A DNA stretch of 64,000 nt from Dromiciops gliroides (lineage: Eukaryota; Chordata; Mammalia; Microbiotheria; Microbiotheriidae), in contig NC_057862.1 of NCBI RefSeq assembly GCF_019393635.1, forward strand, positions 153,854,562-153,918,561, given 5' to 3'. Both the position numbers and the translations under genes were made by a program. Positions 44,225 through 56,349 of this stretch are shown piece by piece (the stretch's first letter is position 1; every line of letters begins with the position of its first letter). The notes under the pieces are model-generated. The model was not told the origin of the DNA, made no database searches, and saw only the letters and a list, made by a program, of their open reading frames with translations.

Positions 44225-44400
44225 TAAGTGTGCAGGATTTGAGACTTGGGTGAAAAGAGGCTTGGCCCCTTAGGACCTGGGTGACCTTGGGCAAGTCCCT
44301 TCAGCTCTTTGGGCCTTACTGTCTTCATCTGTAAAGGAGGGGCATAGACTAGAGGATTGCTAAGGTCCCCTCCAGCTTTTAGTCATTGATCCTGTGACCA
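44225..44400 (+). mobile_element. MIR-class SINE
   Basis: Reads ctgggtgaccttgggcaagt, tgtcttcatctgtaaaggag and aaggtcccctccagctttta. Confidence 0.75.
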
Positions 44401-44404
44401 ACCC

Positions 44405-44575
44405 TGGGAAGTAAATGTGATACAGGGATTTTCCCCCATTATCTATAGAACAAGAAGAAAAGACTAAGTGAATTGCTCATAGTAGCACAATTAGTAATTG
44501 TTAGACTTGTGATTTGAATCTAAATCTTTCTAACTTCAAGTTGAGTAGTATTTCCCCCCACTATACCCTGCTAAC
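44405..44575 (-). mobile_element. MIR-class SINE
   Basis: The plus strand reads cccccattatctatagaaca and gtgaattgctcatagtagca, then gatttgaatctaaatctttc; reversed MIR. Confidence 0.5.
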
Positions 44576-44584
44576 ACAAAAAAT

Positions 44585-44760
44585 TCAGTGAGGGGGTAAT
44601 CTTGGAGGAAGTATGTTGAGTTTGTACTTTGAAGAGCTGTTGGGACATCTGAGTGGAAATCTGAAGGAAGTAGAGATAGGATACTGGATCTTAGAGAGGA
44701 GTATGGGGCTGGTGAGGTAGATGTGGAGTGAACTTGATAAGGGAAAGAATATAACTGGAG
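44585..44760 (-). mobile_element. L2 LINE fragment
   Basis: The plus strand reads gagctgttgggacatctgag and ggaaatctgaaggaagtaga, a reversed L2 segment. Confidence 0.5.
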
Positions 44761-44831
44761 AGGGGAATTTAGGGGCATACCTATAATTACTGTTATTGTT
44801 AATAACATTTGTAGGATACTTTAAGGTTTAT

Positions 44832-45015
44832 TTTTTGTTGTTGAGTCATGTCCAACTCTTAGTGACCCCTTTTTTGAGTTTTCTCGGCAGAGATACTGGA
44901 GTGGTTTGCCATTTCCTTCTCCAGCTCATTTTCGACAGATAAGGATACTGAGGCAAACCAGGGTTAAGTGACAAACAGGTCACACAGCTAGTAAGTTTCT
45001 GAGACTTCTTTTCAG
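44832..45015 (-). mobile_element. tRNA-head SINE with BovB/RTE-like tail
   Basis: Reads ttgttgttgagtcatgtcca, actcttagtgaccccttttt and tggtttgccatttccttctc. The head part is truncated near 45,015. Confidence 0.75.
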
Positions 45016-46720
45016 TCTTCCCATCAGTTTTTGTTAAATAGTGAGTTCTTAACCCAGTATCTGGGGGGTTTGATTTGGTCAAATACTAACTAGGCTACTA
45101 TGTTCTTTTGTTTCATTGCTTAACTTCTCTATTTTTTCACCATTGCAAAATCATTTTGATGATGATTGACTATCTCATAGTGAAGTTTGGTCTGCGGTAC
45201 TGCTAGACTTCTTGCTCTTCCAGGTGAATTGTCATTTTTTTTAGATCTATAAAATAATCCTTCAGTAATATGATTAAGAGCAAATTAATTTAGATAGCAT
45301 TGTCTTTTTTATTTACTTGGCCTATCTGTGGTCTTTTAGCCTTCTTCCAGTTACTTTTGGTCTGGATTTCCTTAAGAGAAGTTTGTACATCTTCCCTAAG
45401 TGTTGTCACAGTTAATAAGTTTGTTATCTAATTCGTTTCAGTAGTTTTAAATGCTTCATCTGTTTTGCCATGTTGTAAACTTTTCAAGTCATTGGTTAAT
45501 AAAAATTAAATGAAGATGATTTTTAAAAGCCATTTGAAAGAAGTAAAGTGTATTTATGCTGTCCTAAAGTGAAAGTCACAAGGAAGAACTCCTTTCACTG
45601 GAACAAAGGTCATGTTATAGATTTAAAATGTCCAAAACATTAGCTGAGTTGTGGTAGAAAGTTCACTAACCTGCTGTGTGGGGAGAGCTGTCTCTGATAT
45701 GGTATTGGACATTAGATTACAGGGCCAAAAATTAAAAAGGACCTAAAAATGATTGGTATCTGGCCAATGGCCCAGAAAGAAGAAAAGCAGGGTCTGGCAG
45801 CATTGGCAGTAATTTTCTATAAGACAAGTGGCCTTAGCTCTTTTTATTATTGAATCGATTCTTTGACAATTGCACTTCTGTTTATAATACTGATTCAACA
45901 GTGCTGCTTCAATAAGAAAAGCCAAATTTTTGAAAATGAGTACTATTTTGTGGAAACATCTGAAATATCAGAGAATGTTTAACAGCAACAGGGAGTAGGG
46001 GGTTGGGAGGTTGGGAGGGAAGAAAGTTTAAGGAAAAAGATAAAAGGTGAAAATCAAATTTTTTTTGTGCTATGTCCAAATGGCTTCAACCATCAGCTTA
46101 TAGCTTCTCAGTGAAGTCATGGAAATCATACCAAAATCATTAACACAATGAAAATCTGTGCTTGAACAATCGAAAATAAAATTAAAGGGGCTTCTCCTGT
46201 CTTTCATCCTCTCCCAAATAAAAATGTGACAGTATAAGAGATGAAAACGTGACTCTTTTATGTACTGTGCCTTTGTAAAATAAATTTGTTTTTCTTTAAG
46301 GTATGGTAGATATTCAGTTCTTTTTCTTTTATATAGCCTGTTACAAAGATCTGGGTTTTTCTTTTTTCCTTCTTTTTCTGTTTTTCCCCCTTTAATAAAG
46401 GTCTTTTAGAACATGACTTGAACAGCGCTGGAATATGATGTAGATTTGAGCAACAAGGATCAGAGATTATTTATATGCTTTGGATCTTTAATACTTTTAG
46501 AAAAGTATTTTGAGTTTTCTCTTAAGCCTTTATATCATCAGAAACACCATTTTGAGGTTGCCGTAGGTTTCTTTCATCCTATTTAATATTCTTTTTCAGA
46601 ATATTTTCTTGAGAGTATTGCTTATTCAGATTCATCATATGTTACTAACTTGAATATTTTTACTGCCAACAGAGATTAGGTTTTTTTGTTGTTTTTGTTA
46701 TTAACCAAATTATCTGGAAT
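45016..46720. other. No recognised gene or repeat
   Basis: AT-rich intron-like sequence with scattered T-runs. Confidence 0.4.
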
Positions 46721-46724
46721 ATCT

Positions 46725-46925
46725 AGAGAAGTATTGTGACATAGTAGACAGAGCCTACCTCAAAGCCAAGAACCTTGGGCCTGTCACTTGACTACTTAGT
46801 GCTCTGGGCAGCAATCTGAGACTACTCAGAGAAGGTTGCAGAGATAGTTCTAGTCTGCGTTGGTGAGGAGAATTTCCTCACCTGGGAGTTCCCATACCAG
46901 TGAAAATCACAGATCCAAGCTTTAT
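46725..46925 (+). mobile_element. CORE-SINE of a different type
   Basis: A tRNA-like head (gtgacatagtagacagagcc) and gggcctgtcacttgactact are followed by gaaggttgcagagatagttc and gaatttcctcacctgggagt. This tail is not that of the MIR copies here, so a distinct family is likely. Confidence 0.5.
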
Positions 46926-47250
46926 CCTGTTGGCAGTACAAAAACATACTGTCAGACGTCTCCATGTTTTAAGAACCATTTGGATTTCCTGAAGCTGAGA
47001 ACCCTTGTCAGACTTAGATTCTCAGAGTAATTCACCAGTGGCCATTCTTTTAACCTTACTACACGTCCCTGGTGTTTGGACCTCTGACCTGGGCTCTGGC
47101 TCTTTGATTGTGGTGTGAGTCCATATTTTGATCTCAGTCTCCTTGATCAGTTTTCAGTATTAGGCTTTATCCTCATCTCACCTCTTTTTGTGTCCAGCGG
47201 CATGCTTCTGGATTTTATCAATAGTCTTTTCTTTGGCTTATCATTCCGCA

Positions 47251-47320
47251 GTGTTTGCAGTTGTGGCATCCTCCTGACCAGCAGCCCACCCAGAAGTCAT
47301 TCTCTGCCTGGGCTCTGCTT
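47251..47320 (+). repeat. 70-bp dispersed direct repeat, copy 1
   Basis: Shares gtgtttgcagttgtggcatc and acccagaagtcattct with copy 2 at 47,963-48,031; the surroundings do not match. Not assigned to a family. Confidence 0.75.
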
Positions 47321-47962
47321 TGATTCCCCATCCTTGGCATCACAGTGGGATCCCTAAAACCTTCACTTGAATGTTACATAGCTCATTAGCTCCCTGTATC
47401 TTTTCTTGTTTTTCAGCTGCCCTCTAGTGGCTCCATCTATCACTGCCCCACATACCACTAATGTTTAATTTAAATCACTAAAGTAACCAATTAACTCAGT
47501 ATAATAGCAGCAATCCACATTTATTTAATATTTTAAATGTTGCTTGTGGGCCAGTAGCACTTGCTCCTCAGAGACTTTGGTTCCTTTTTTGTGGGGAGGG
47601 AATTTTTTTTTTTTTTTTTTGGTAAGTGTACACCTTGTGGTTTGAAACTCCGACTATGATAGTCGGAACTTTAAAATTCAACTGGGGGTCCAGATATTCA
47701 GTTACTATTTAACTAACAGAAACCTAGGTGTATAATATAATCAGAAAAAGCATTATGTGGAACAGAAATGGAATTCCCCGCCGGCCCCCCCCTCCTTCCC
47801 CGCCATTCTGAGCCACCATTCCTCCATATTAATCTATTTCCATTTTCTTCTTGTTGGGAAGAAAACATCCCCCCTGGGTCCCCCGCTCTCCAGGTTCCCA
47901 CCTAGAAACTGGTATCCCAGCCATGAGCCCTGTCACTTAGAACTCTTGAAAGTCAGCCTGGT

Positions 47963-48031
47963 GTGTTTGCAGTTGTGGCATCCTTCTGACCACCAACCCA
48001 CCCAGAAGTCATTCTGTATCTGTGTTCTACT
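47963..48031 (+). repeat. 70-bp dispersed direct repeat, copy 2
   Basis: See copy 1 (47,251-47,320). Differences are single-base changes scattered through the unit. Confidence 0.75.
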
Positions 48032-48279
48032 TTTCTATCCATCCTTGCCCTGCCATCCCCTCTGTTGTGGTCCTAGGCCACTCCATGGACCTCTTGTCAT
48101 TTCTGCCCTGTGGCCTTCACTATCATGGTATCCGTTCACTGATGGCATAGTATCCTGTGGGAACTTGAAGTTTTGGCCCCCTGCTTTTAGGGGAGTGGTG
48201 CCTCAAGGAAGATAAGAGTATTATCCTTGCTTGCTGTCCCATTTCTTGGGAAATAGGGGCTTCTCCTTAGACCTGGAGG

Positions 48280-48400
48280 TGCCCCTTTAGAGTGTGAGCT
48301 CCTTGTAGTCAGGGACTTTTTCCTTTCCTTGTACCCCCAGCCTTTAAAGGCACAGTACCTGGTACATAGTAGGCCTTTAATAACATTGACTGACCCTTTT
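48280..48400 (+). mobile_element. L2 LINE 3' end
   Basis: Reads gagtgtgagctccttgtagt, then acctggtacatagtaggcct and taacattgactgaccc. Confidence 0.75.
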
Positions 48401-48479
48401 ATGTCAAGTCTACAAAAGTTTGTTGTGTTCTGGCAACAATCCATAGCAACATTCTTTTGCTGTAACTTTTTTTGTTTCT

Positions 48480-48700
48480 ATTTCTTAGAATGTTAGAACT
48501 AGGAAGGTAACTGGGGATCTTGCTATAGTGTGGTTCTCCCTGTTTTTGCAGGTGAGGAAACTGAGGCTAAGAGAGAAAAAAGGAGTTGACTAAGGTTTCA
48601 CCAACTAATAAGTAGTTTTTGAATTGGCATTAGAACTCAAACTTCCTAATATTTCCATGTTCTTTCCACCATATAATGCTGCTTTATTGGAGCTGGCCAA
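48480..48700 (-). mobile_element. MIR-class SINE
   Basis: The plus strand reads ttgcaggtgaggaaactgag and taataagtagtttttgaat, reversed MIR. Confidence 0.55.
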
Positions 48701-48893
48701 TATAATATGTATTGTATATAGTGCAGTCCCTTGACACGAGTGGAGGTTAAAAGTGCAGAACCCCTGCGAATGTGAAAAACTGAATAACTCTAGGCCCCAC
48801 TCCAAACCTTTATTTTTAATAATTCTGATCATATTTATTTAGCACACAAACCAAGTAAAACAACATACTGTACCCATCAAAAAGTTGCAGTTT

Positions 48894-49044
48894 CGGGGCG
48901 GCTAGGTGGCGCAGTGGATTAAGCACCGGCCCTGGATTCAGGAGGACCTGAGTTCAAATCCGGCCTCAGACACTTGACACTTACTACCTGTGTGACCCTG
49001 GGCAAGTCACTTAACCCCCATTGCCCCGCAAAACAAAACAAAAC
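48894..49044 (+). mobile_element. A-tailed tRNA-head SINE, young-looking
   Basis: The perfect 15-bp duplication aaaaagttgcagttt lies at 48,879-48,893 and 49,045-49,059. Head ggcggctaggtggcgcagtg and body are intact, with an (AAAAC)n tail. It is among the best-preserved copies. Confidence 0.95.
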
Positions 49045-49496
49045 AAAAAGTTGCAGTTTTTGTGGAAGAGAGATTAATATCTCCCACACTGTGCAGAGTC
49101 TTTGCAGCCACAGGTGTAGCTGTAGCAAATGCTTCATGGATTTTGTCTCCCATGAAAAGCACAAGATACAAGGATCTCTATGGGAGAAAATCATGAGACT
49201 GAGTGGATAGTAGAGAGAAGAGGAGCCAAACCCAAAGAGAGTGCCGAGCTCATAGCTCTTTGTACACTGAAACTTTTATTTAGCAAAATTTAACTATTTA
49301 TGATCTTTATGTATACTTAAGTAAATGTTAAAATAGATTAATAACATACAGTATTTATGTATTTATCACTTGCTGAATTTTGTTTACTTTACAGCTGTCC
49401 AAAAATTCCCATTTGGTTATTGATGGCCAAGCCATGAATGTGAAACCGGCAAATGTTGAAGGATGACGATAATACAGACATATGACCTGCATTATA

Positions 49497-49675
49497 TATC
49501 CAGGAACTGAAAGGAACCTCAGAGGCCTTTTAGTTCAGCTGCCACATTTTACAAATGAGGAAGCTGAGGCCAAACAAGATGAAGGGATTTGTTCAAGGTC
49601 ACATAGCAAACAGTGGAGGTAGATTTTGAACCCAGATCCTCTGACTCCAGAGTCTGTGCTTTATTCGAACCAACA
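49497..49675 (-). mobile_element. MIR-class SINE
   Basis: The plus strand reads aggaacctcagaggcctttt, aatgaggaagctgaggccaa and ttcaaggtcacatagcaaac. Confidence 0.7.
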
Positions 49676-50039
49676 AAAAACCAAGTTCACTTCTCCAAAG
49701 GAAACAGGAATTTAATTAGTTCTTGTTTTGGAAATGCCACAGACTGTATTTGGAGTCCTTCTGAAATATGATGGCATAAGTATCCTCCTTAAAGTAAAAT
49801 GTTTTCCTTTCATGTGGTAGTCTCCCCCACATCTTCTAAAAAAAAAACAGTCAGTATAAAAAGATGAAACTTAAGAGGTTATTGGCTTCCAAGTGACTCG
49901 AGTGTTTAAGAATGATCAGACTGTTCTCTTCACAAAAGGATTTCAAAAGGGAGAACTGAGTACGTTCTCTGTGTGAGGGATGTCCAGTGTAGATGGACTT
50001 GGGAAAATGAAGGATGGGGACCGGCTTGGTGGTCCAGTT

Positions 50040-50390
50040 TCACTGAAGTATGCAAAAGTGGAATGTGAAATAAGTCTAGAAAGGTAGTTGGAGCAAGGTA
50101 GTATAGGGCCTTATATTTAAGTCAGAATAAAATGTTTGCATTTTCCCCCTAAAGGCAAATAGGGATATCTAAAGGGTTTTGAACTGAGAACTAGTCAGAC
50201 CTGTGCTTTGGGAAGATGATTTTGGAAGTCATCAGAGAGGACAAATTAGAAAGTGGGAGAGACCCTACAGAGAAAATAAATTAACGTGGGCCTTAGAGGG
50301 ATACTCAGACTTATATGGTGGGTGAAGGATAGTGAGCCATTTTAGGTTTCTGGGTTTAGAAAGATGATGGAAAGGAACATTAAAAAGGGG
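50040..50390 (-). mobile_element. L2 LINE fragment
   Basis: The plus strand reads ggtagtatagggccttatat, gtttgcattttccccctaaa and tgctttgggaagatgatttt, the reversed L2 order. Confidence 0.6.
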
Positions 50391-50419
50391 GGGAGGGAAC
50401 TAATGAAATTTGCCTTAAG

Positions 50420-50670
50420 GAGCTTTCAGTTTTTCCATAATCTGGCATTCACCTTTCCAGAATTTTCTCATGCTAGCTTCCTATAATGCTGTTGCCATCT
50501 CTTTGTCTTGTAATCTTATACTTCACTTACCTTTCTGTTGTCTTTTTCTCAGAAAATTTCCTGTGCCTGGTATTCTTTTCCTCCTCACCTCTGCAGACTG
50601 TTACTCATCCTTAAAGAAAAAAGACCCCAAACCAAAACCTACTTCACTTATCACTTCTTCCTTGTTTTCC
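50420..50670 (+). mobile_element. L2 LINE fragment
   Basis: Reads aatctggcattcacctttcc and ctgtgcctggtattcttttc followed by an L2-like pyrimidine-rich stretch. Low similarity. Confidence 0.45.
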
Positions 50671-50674
50671 TGTC

Positions 50675-50935
50675 AGAGTTGGTAGGGACCTTAGTTACCT
50701 TGTCCAAATCCCTTGTTTTACAAACAAGAGAAGTGAGATTGAGAGACAAGGGATTTTGTCTGAAGTCCTACATCTGGGTGGTAGCAGAGTTGGGACCACA
50801 ATTCAGATGTCTACCTCAGTGACTGTGGGTAAGTCACCTCACCCCCTGAGGATTAGTTTCTTCATCTGTGAAATGAACGGGTGGAACTAGATGAATTTTA
50901 AGGCCTTTTCCAGCTCTAAACCCTTATTCTCATAC
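50675..50935. mobile_element. Two MIR-class fragments, head to head
   Basis: 50,675-50,815 reads as a reversed MIR (gtagggaccttagttacctt). 50,816-50,935 reads forward (tgactgtgggtaagtcacct, tttcttcatctgtgaaatga). Confidence 0.55.
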
Positions 50936-51520
50936 CCAGTCTAGTTGTTTTCTTCTTACACAGTAAGAAATCATTGTAAAGTTCCGAATAATAGAATGAT
51001 GTGGTAAATGGGCACAGAAGTATCATTTTAAAAATCTACATTAAAATTTTAAATTAATTTTTTATATCATTTGCAAAGTATGACATTGAAAGTTTAGTGT
51101 ATAAACAATATTGAATTTTATTTTCTTTAGCCCATGAACTATAGAGATCAATTAAACTAAATGACTTTTCAGCTATCAGAGTAATGTGGATGTGGCAAAA
51201 AGCTGTTCTTTATAGAACTCATTTAAGATTGAAGCAAACACATTTTATTACATCAAAGGCGGCCTATAGGTTTTCTAATTACATAAACTCATCTAACTTA
51301 TGTGAAGACATGCCTTGAGGCAGGAGGGGGATGTATTAGATGTATTATGCTATGTACGGATGTATTACCATAATATTTAAGGATGTATCATATTATATAA
51401 GGTAACTTTAGACATTTGAATTTGATCCTATAAAGGCAAAAATATATAATATTATAGTCTTTGCCTCTACTCTTCTGTTCTTTCCTTTTTTCATCTTCAC
51501 TATCGTACATTCCCCCATTA
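50936..51520. other. No recognised gene or repeat
   Basis: AT-rich unique-looking sequence. Confidence 0.4.
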
Positions 51521-51535
51521 AGAATAAGGGAAACC

Positions 51536-51689
51536 GGGGGCGGCTAGATAGCACAATGGATAAAGCACCGGCCCTGGATTCAGGAGTACCTGAGTTCAAA
51601 TCCGGCCTCAGACACTTGACACTTACTAGCTGTGTGACCCTGGGCAAATCACTTAATCCCCATTGCCCCGCAAAAACAAACAAACAAAC
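51536..51689 (+). mobile_element. A-tailed tRNA-head SINE, young-looking
   Basis: The perfect duplication agaataagggaaacc lies at 51,521-51,535 and 51,690-51,704. The tail is (CAAA)n. Confidence 0.95.
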
Positions 51690-51804
51690 AAACAAAAAGA
51701 ATAAGGGAAACCCCCCTTCCCCCCCCCCAAAAAAAAAAGTTTTCCTTAAAACATCCTATGTCCTGCTTCATGGTATATATAGGCAATAATAGAGTTTGGG
51801 CGGT

Positions 51805-51935
51805 CATGGAATTTAGAGATAGAAAGCACCTTAGAAATTGTCTCATCACACCTTCTCATTTTATAGGTGCCCAGAAAAAGATCAAAGTGATATGCCAAAG
51901 GTCACCCCAGTAGTGGGGCTGAGAACAAACATGCT
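51805..51935 (-). mobile_element. MIR-class SINE
   Basis: The plus strand reads agagatagaaagcaccttag, tctcattttataggtgccca and tatgccaaaggtcacc. Confidence 0.5.
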
Positions 51936-51949
51936 TCTTCTACAATATA

Positions 51950-52165
51950 TGCTACATCCTCCCTGCCCAGCCCCTTAATTCAGGCCCCCATCCCCTCTTG
52001 CCCGGCCCATTGCAATAGCCTCCTCCCAGTTGGTCTCCTTTCCTGCCATCTTTCTCTCTAATCTGTCTTCCATCCAACTGCCAAGTTAACATTCCTGAAG
52101 AACTGACCATGTTACTCTCCTGCTCGAGAAACTCCTGTGGTTCCTCATTGCAATTTATCCAAAGA
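51950..52165 (+). mobile_element. L2 LINE fragment
   Basis: Reads cattgcaatagcctcctccc, cagttggtctcctttcctgc and gaccatgttactctcctgct, the L2 order. Confidence 0.75.
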
Positions 52166-52179
52166 TTCTAGAAAACTTT

Positions 52180-52267
52180 AGAATTTTGCTAAGTGACCAA
52201 GTGACCAAGATAGCCATTCCTTTGATCTAATAATCCTACTGCTAAGTAGGTTAGGTGGTCAGGGTGT

Positions 52268-52313
<46 letters not shown>

Positions 52314-52460
52314 TCTCTACCCCCTTTCCCTCCTCTCTTCCCTAGCCCCTTCTCTCTCCATCCCTCTTTTCTTCCCTCCCTTCCATAACTGAAAACAACA
52401 CGAGTGTTCATCAGTTGAGTAATGGCTAAACATATTGTGGTATATAAATGTTATGAACTA
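52180..52460 (+). mobile_element. L1 fragment, split by (TG)n
   Basis: The stretch cctttgatctaataatccta (before the microsatellite) and acgagtgttcatcagttgag, taatggctaaacatattgtg (after it) match the L1 ORF2 end (compare 34,060-34,240). Confidence 0.55.
52267..52310 (+). repeat. (TG)n microsatellite
   Basis: About 21 TG units. Confidence 0.95.
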
Positions 52461-53049
52461 CGAACCATTGCTGTTCTAGAAGTCTACTAGAATTGTAGGT
52501 AGAGTTATCAAAAGAAGTGCAGCAGAGCTCTCACCCATAGCTCTTCCACACAAATCTAAAAAAATGCACCAGGCTAAGTACTGATTGGAAATCTAAGAGA
52601 ACATCATGATGAGTCATTTTTTCCAACCTAGAGCACCATAGGGAGACAGATAGGTCTCTGGGACCCTGGGAACCAGGTCAGCCCTAGGATTACCTGATTT
52701 AGCAACCACCTTCTTAAAGGAGCAGAGAGCTTGAAATAAAATATTACAGAAGTCAAGGCATATAGACTAACAACCAAGACTAATTTGCCCAGCCAAATTT
52801 AGTATAATCTATTGCTGGGTGAGGAGGTACTCTTTACTGAAATAGAGAATTTTAAAATAGTCTTGATGAAGAGCAGAACTGTGTAGAAACTTTGAAATTC
52901 AAACACAGGAGTCAAGAGAAACAACAAAATTAAGATGACCAAGTAATTAGGGACTAAGCAAGGATAAGCTGTTTACATTTTAATATGGGGAAATGATACA
53001 AGTGTCCCCTTAGAATTCTGCATCAGAGATCACAGGGGAGTCTAATTAA
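52461..53049. other. No recognised gene or repeat
   Basis: Unique-looking sequence. Confidence 0.4.
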
Positions 53050-53305
53050 CAGGACCCTGTAGGGGTTCTGCTGGTTTGATGATTTTATTGGAATGGAAAG
53101 CCAATATCTCCCACTGCATCTGGGGCCATCTCCAGTCATCCTGATCTTGCCACTGGACCCTGGACCCAGATGACTCCAGAGTTGAGAGTAAGGCTGATGA
53201 CTTTGCACAGCCCTCCCTCACTTAAATCTAATTCACTGCAAGTTATGACATCTCTTGTGGTCCTCTTCAAGAATGGAGGACAAACAACAAGAAGAAGAAT
53301 GGAAA
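53050..53305 (+). mobile_element. CAA-tailed repeat family (RTE-like), copy 2
   Basis: It matches the reverse of 22,600-22,930 (tctggggccatctccagtca, gtcctcttcaagaatggagg) and ends in acaaacaacaagaagaag. Confidence 0.55.
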
Positions 53306-53567
53306 GAGACAGGAAGAGGGATGCATTAGAAGGAAGGAAGGGACATGAAGGATGGGGAAAATTATCTCATAAATTATTTCATATAATTGCGGTGGGAAGT
53401 AGAAGACTAAAGGAGGAAGGGATGAAAGGAACTTTCATTCTTATCTGAATGAAGCCTTAATTGAAGAGGGAAGAATACACACAAACAGACACACACAGAG
53501 TTTGGTATAGGTGGGAAAGGGGAAAAGGGACATGTGTTAGAGGAAGGTAGATTAAGGGAAGCATTAG

Positions 53568-53726
53568 GGGGCAGTTAGGTGGCACAGTGGATAAAACACC
53601 AGCCCTGGATTCAGGAGAACCTGAGTTCAAATCCGGCCTCAGACACTTGATATTTGTTAACTGTGTGACCTTGGGCAAGTCACTTAACCCTTATTTCCCT
53701 GCAAAAAACCCCCAAAAAACAAAAAA
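53568..53726 (+). mobile_element. A-tailed tRNA-head SINE
   Basis: The perfect duplication aagggaagcattag lies at 53,554-53,567 and 53,727-53,740. The tail mixes A-runs with CCCCC. Confidence 0.93.
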
Positions 53727-53929
53727 AAGGGAAGCATTAGTTCTATGCAAAGCAAACTAAGGAGGGCAGGTCTTGGGGGGGGGTGAGGATTTGACCAATG
53801 TTTTTTGCTTGACTATACATTTTTGCATTAAGGAATTTTTCTTTTTTTCTCAAGTGACAAGGTGGGAGGAGAAAAGAAAAATGGCTTTTTGTTAATTGGA
53901 AAAAAAAAAAGAGCATTAATCTAGCTATA

Positions 53930-54440
53930 ACACAGAAATCCAAAGAAGAAAGTCTTATATGTACAAAAATAAGGGTTTTTTGTGGTGACAACTGGAAATT
54001 GAAGGAATACCTATCACTTGGGGAATGATCAAACAAATTGTGATTTATGAATGTAATGAAATATAATTGTGCTGTTAAGAAATCAGGAAAAAAAGATAAT
54101 TTCAAAGTGGCATGGAAAGAGTTGTATGAACTGATTCATAGCGAAGTGAGCAGAATGAGAACAATTTATACTATAACTTCAATATTATAAAAACAATTTT
54201 GAAAGCTGTAAGAACCCTGATGGCAATGACTATCCATAATTCCAGAGGATTAGTGGTGAAACATGCTATTCCCTCCAGACAGAGAGGTGATGGACTTAGA
54301 GTGAAGAATGAGATATATTTTTGGACACAGCCAATGAAGAAATTTATTTTATTTTACTATACATATTACAATAATTTGTTTTCATTTTTCTTTTTGAAAT
54401 GAGATAGAGGTGGGGTAAATAAGTCAAATTTTTATTCATT
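53930..54440 (+). mobile_element. 5'-truncated L1 3' end
   Basis: Reads gaaatataattgtgctgtta, gatcaaacaaattgtgattt and gcgaagtgagcagaatgaga, matching the end of ORF2. Frame broken in several places. Confidence 0.75.
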
Positions 54441-54539
54441 TTTTAAAACTAAAATTTAATTTTAAAACTCTTGAAACTTATTTTTTAGTTATTAATATTC
54501 TCTTAAGAACCAAAATTAAAAAAAAATATTAACTGTTCC

Positions 54540-55310
54540 TTGATTTCCCTATACCCTTTGAACACTGTTGACTACCTTCTTTCTTGATATTTTCTCTCCC
54601 TCAACTTTCTTGACTTTGACTTTCTTCTAGTGTTCTCCCTATCTCATTGATTGCTGCTTCTTTTGTTCATCTTCTTCCCCTTCAATGTGGGCGGCCTTCC
54701 AGGCTGTCCTTGGTCTCTCTTATTTTTATGCTCCCTCCTTTGGCATATTCATCCATTCCCAAACTTTCAGTTGTAAACTCTTTACAAATGATTCTCAGAT
54801 AGCATCTTCATAGCACTTTCAGGTGATGTACTTTATAAGTATATGGATAGATATAGATTAGCCATTTAATTCTCACAGCAATCTTGGTATGTGTATATGT
54901 ATGTATGTATGTGCATGTGTGTCCAGCCAGCCCCTCTTCCCTCTCCAGAGCCCAGTTGTTTGCTTTATCTCTTCACTTAGCAATACTTCAGCTGTAATCT
55001 AATCCAGACTGAACTCAGTACCCTCTCCCTAATTTTCCTGAACCTGTTCATCTTCCCACCCTTCTCATCAGCCAGGCTCCAAGGCCCTGTTTGTTTCTTA
55101 TCCCTATCAGCCCTGTCTCCACAGTATTGTAAAAATAGCTTCCTTGTAGTTATCTCTGCCACTCCTATTGCTACCACTCTGGGTCAGGTCATTATTACTT
55201 CTCACCTGGACTGTTATAATAGATCTTTAGTCTCCCTACTTGAAGTGTCTTTGCTCTCAGATCCATTCTTCACACTGCTACCAATTCAGTCTTCATAAAG
55301 CTCCTCACAA
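54540..55310 (+). mobile_element. L2 LINE, 5' part of the 3' region
   Basis: Reads cttcaatgtgggcggccttc, ccaggctccaaggccctg and tcacctggactgttataata. Divergence is high. A GTAT/GTGT patch lies at about 54,890-54,920. Confidence 0.5.
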
Positions 55311-56180
55311 TTTGATTCACAAACATTTATTAAACATTTGGGGGCAAAGCATTGTTCTAGCTACAGGCAGAGATACAGATTTTAGATAAGACAGACTTAG
55401 TGCATTTTGGCTACATACACAAATACTATTTTCACAAAAATGTGTTTTAAATGCCAAGTGAGGATAGAGGAAAATAAAATCATTCTCAGTTGTGGGGCTT
55501 AGGGAAGGTTTCCTGGAGAAGTGGCATTTGAGTTTGCTCTTAAAAGATAGGTCAAAATTTAACAGTGAAGGGAGAAAAATGGCATGAGCGTATTTGAGTA
55601 ACAACATAAAGGGCATAGAAGAAAACATTAAATAAGGTTGGAGAGGTAGGTAGAGTAATGCCAGAAAGTGCAGGGCCTTGAATGCCAAGCAAATGAGTTT
55701 GAACTTCAATTGATGAGTAGAAAATTCATTGAATGATTTTTATCAGATAATGGACAGGGCCTGATTTGTGCATAAAGAGTATGTCTGGCAGCAGTCTAGA
55801 AGAGGGAGACAGATAGACCTTGGGCTATTTGAGTAGGACAGATAGGAACTAGGGTGGTGGTAGTAGAGTTGGAAAAGATAGCACACAGCTTACTAGAGGT
55901 TTTTTTAAAGCTTTTTGTGGGATGAAACTATGAAAGAGTTGTTTGTGGGGAAGTGATTATGTCAAAGTGAAATGTATCAAGAAAAGGCAGAAAGAGATTG
56001 CAGGAAGATCAAAAGGACTTTGGTAACTGGATATGAGAGGTGAATGAGAGAAGAATTCAGGATAATACAGTTTCAGACATGAGAGGCTAGTGCCATTGAC
56101 AGATATACATACTGCAGTCCGAATGAGAAGCAGGAGTTTGGGGAAGTAGATGCATATGAAAAAGATCTGTCTCTTTTGCA
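55311..56180 (-). mobile_element. L2 LINE, antisense copy
   Basis: The plus strand reads acaaacatttattaaacatt, gaagtggcatttgagtttgc, agggccttgaatgccaagca and actagggtggtggtagtaga, the reversed L2. It lies head to head with the previous copy. Confidence 0.65.
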
Positions 56181-56349
56181 ATCTCACATACCACTTGGTT
56201 TGACTCTCCTCTTCACTTTATTTTATTTCAACTTGTATGATGTTTATTTATAGATTTGTTTTATCCCCACTATTGGGTTGTAAATACTTTTGTAATAGGA
56301 AACATCTTATTTTGTGTTTTTACCATAAACACTTAACACAGTACATTGT

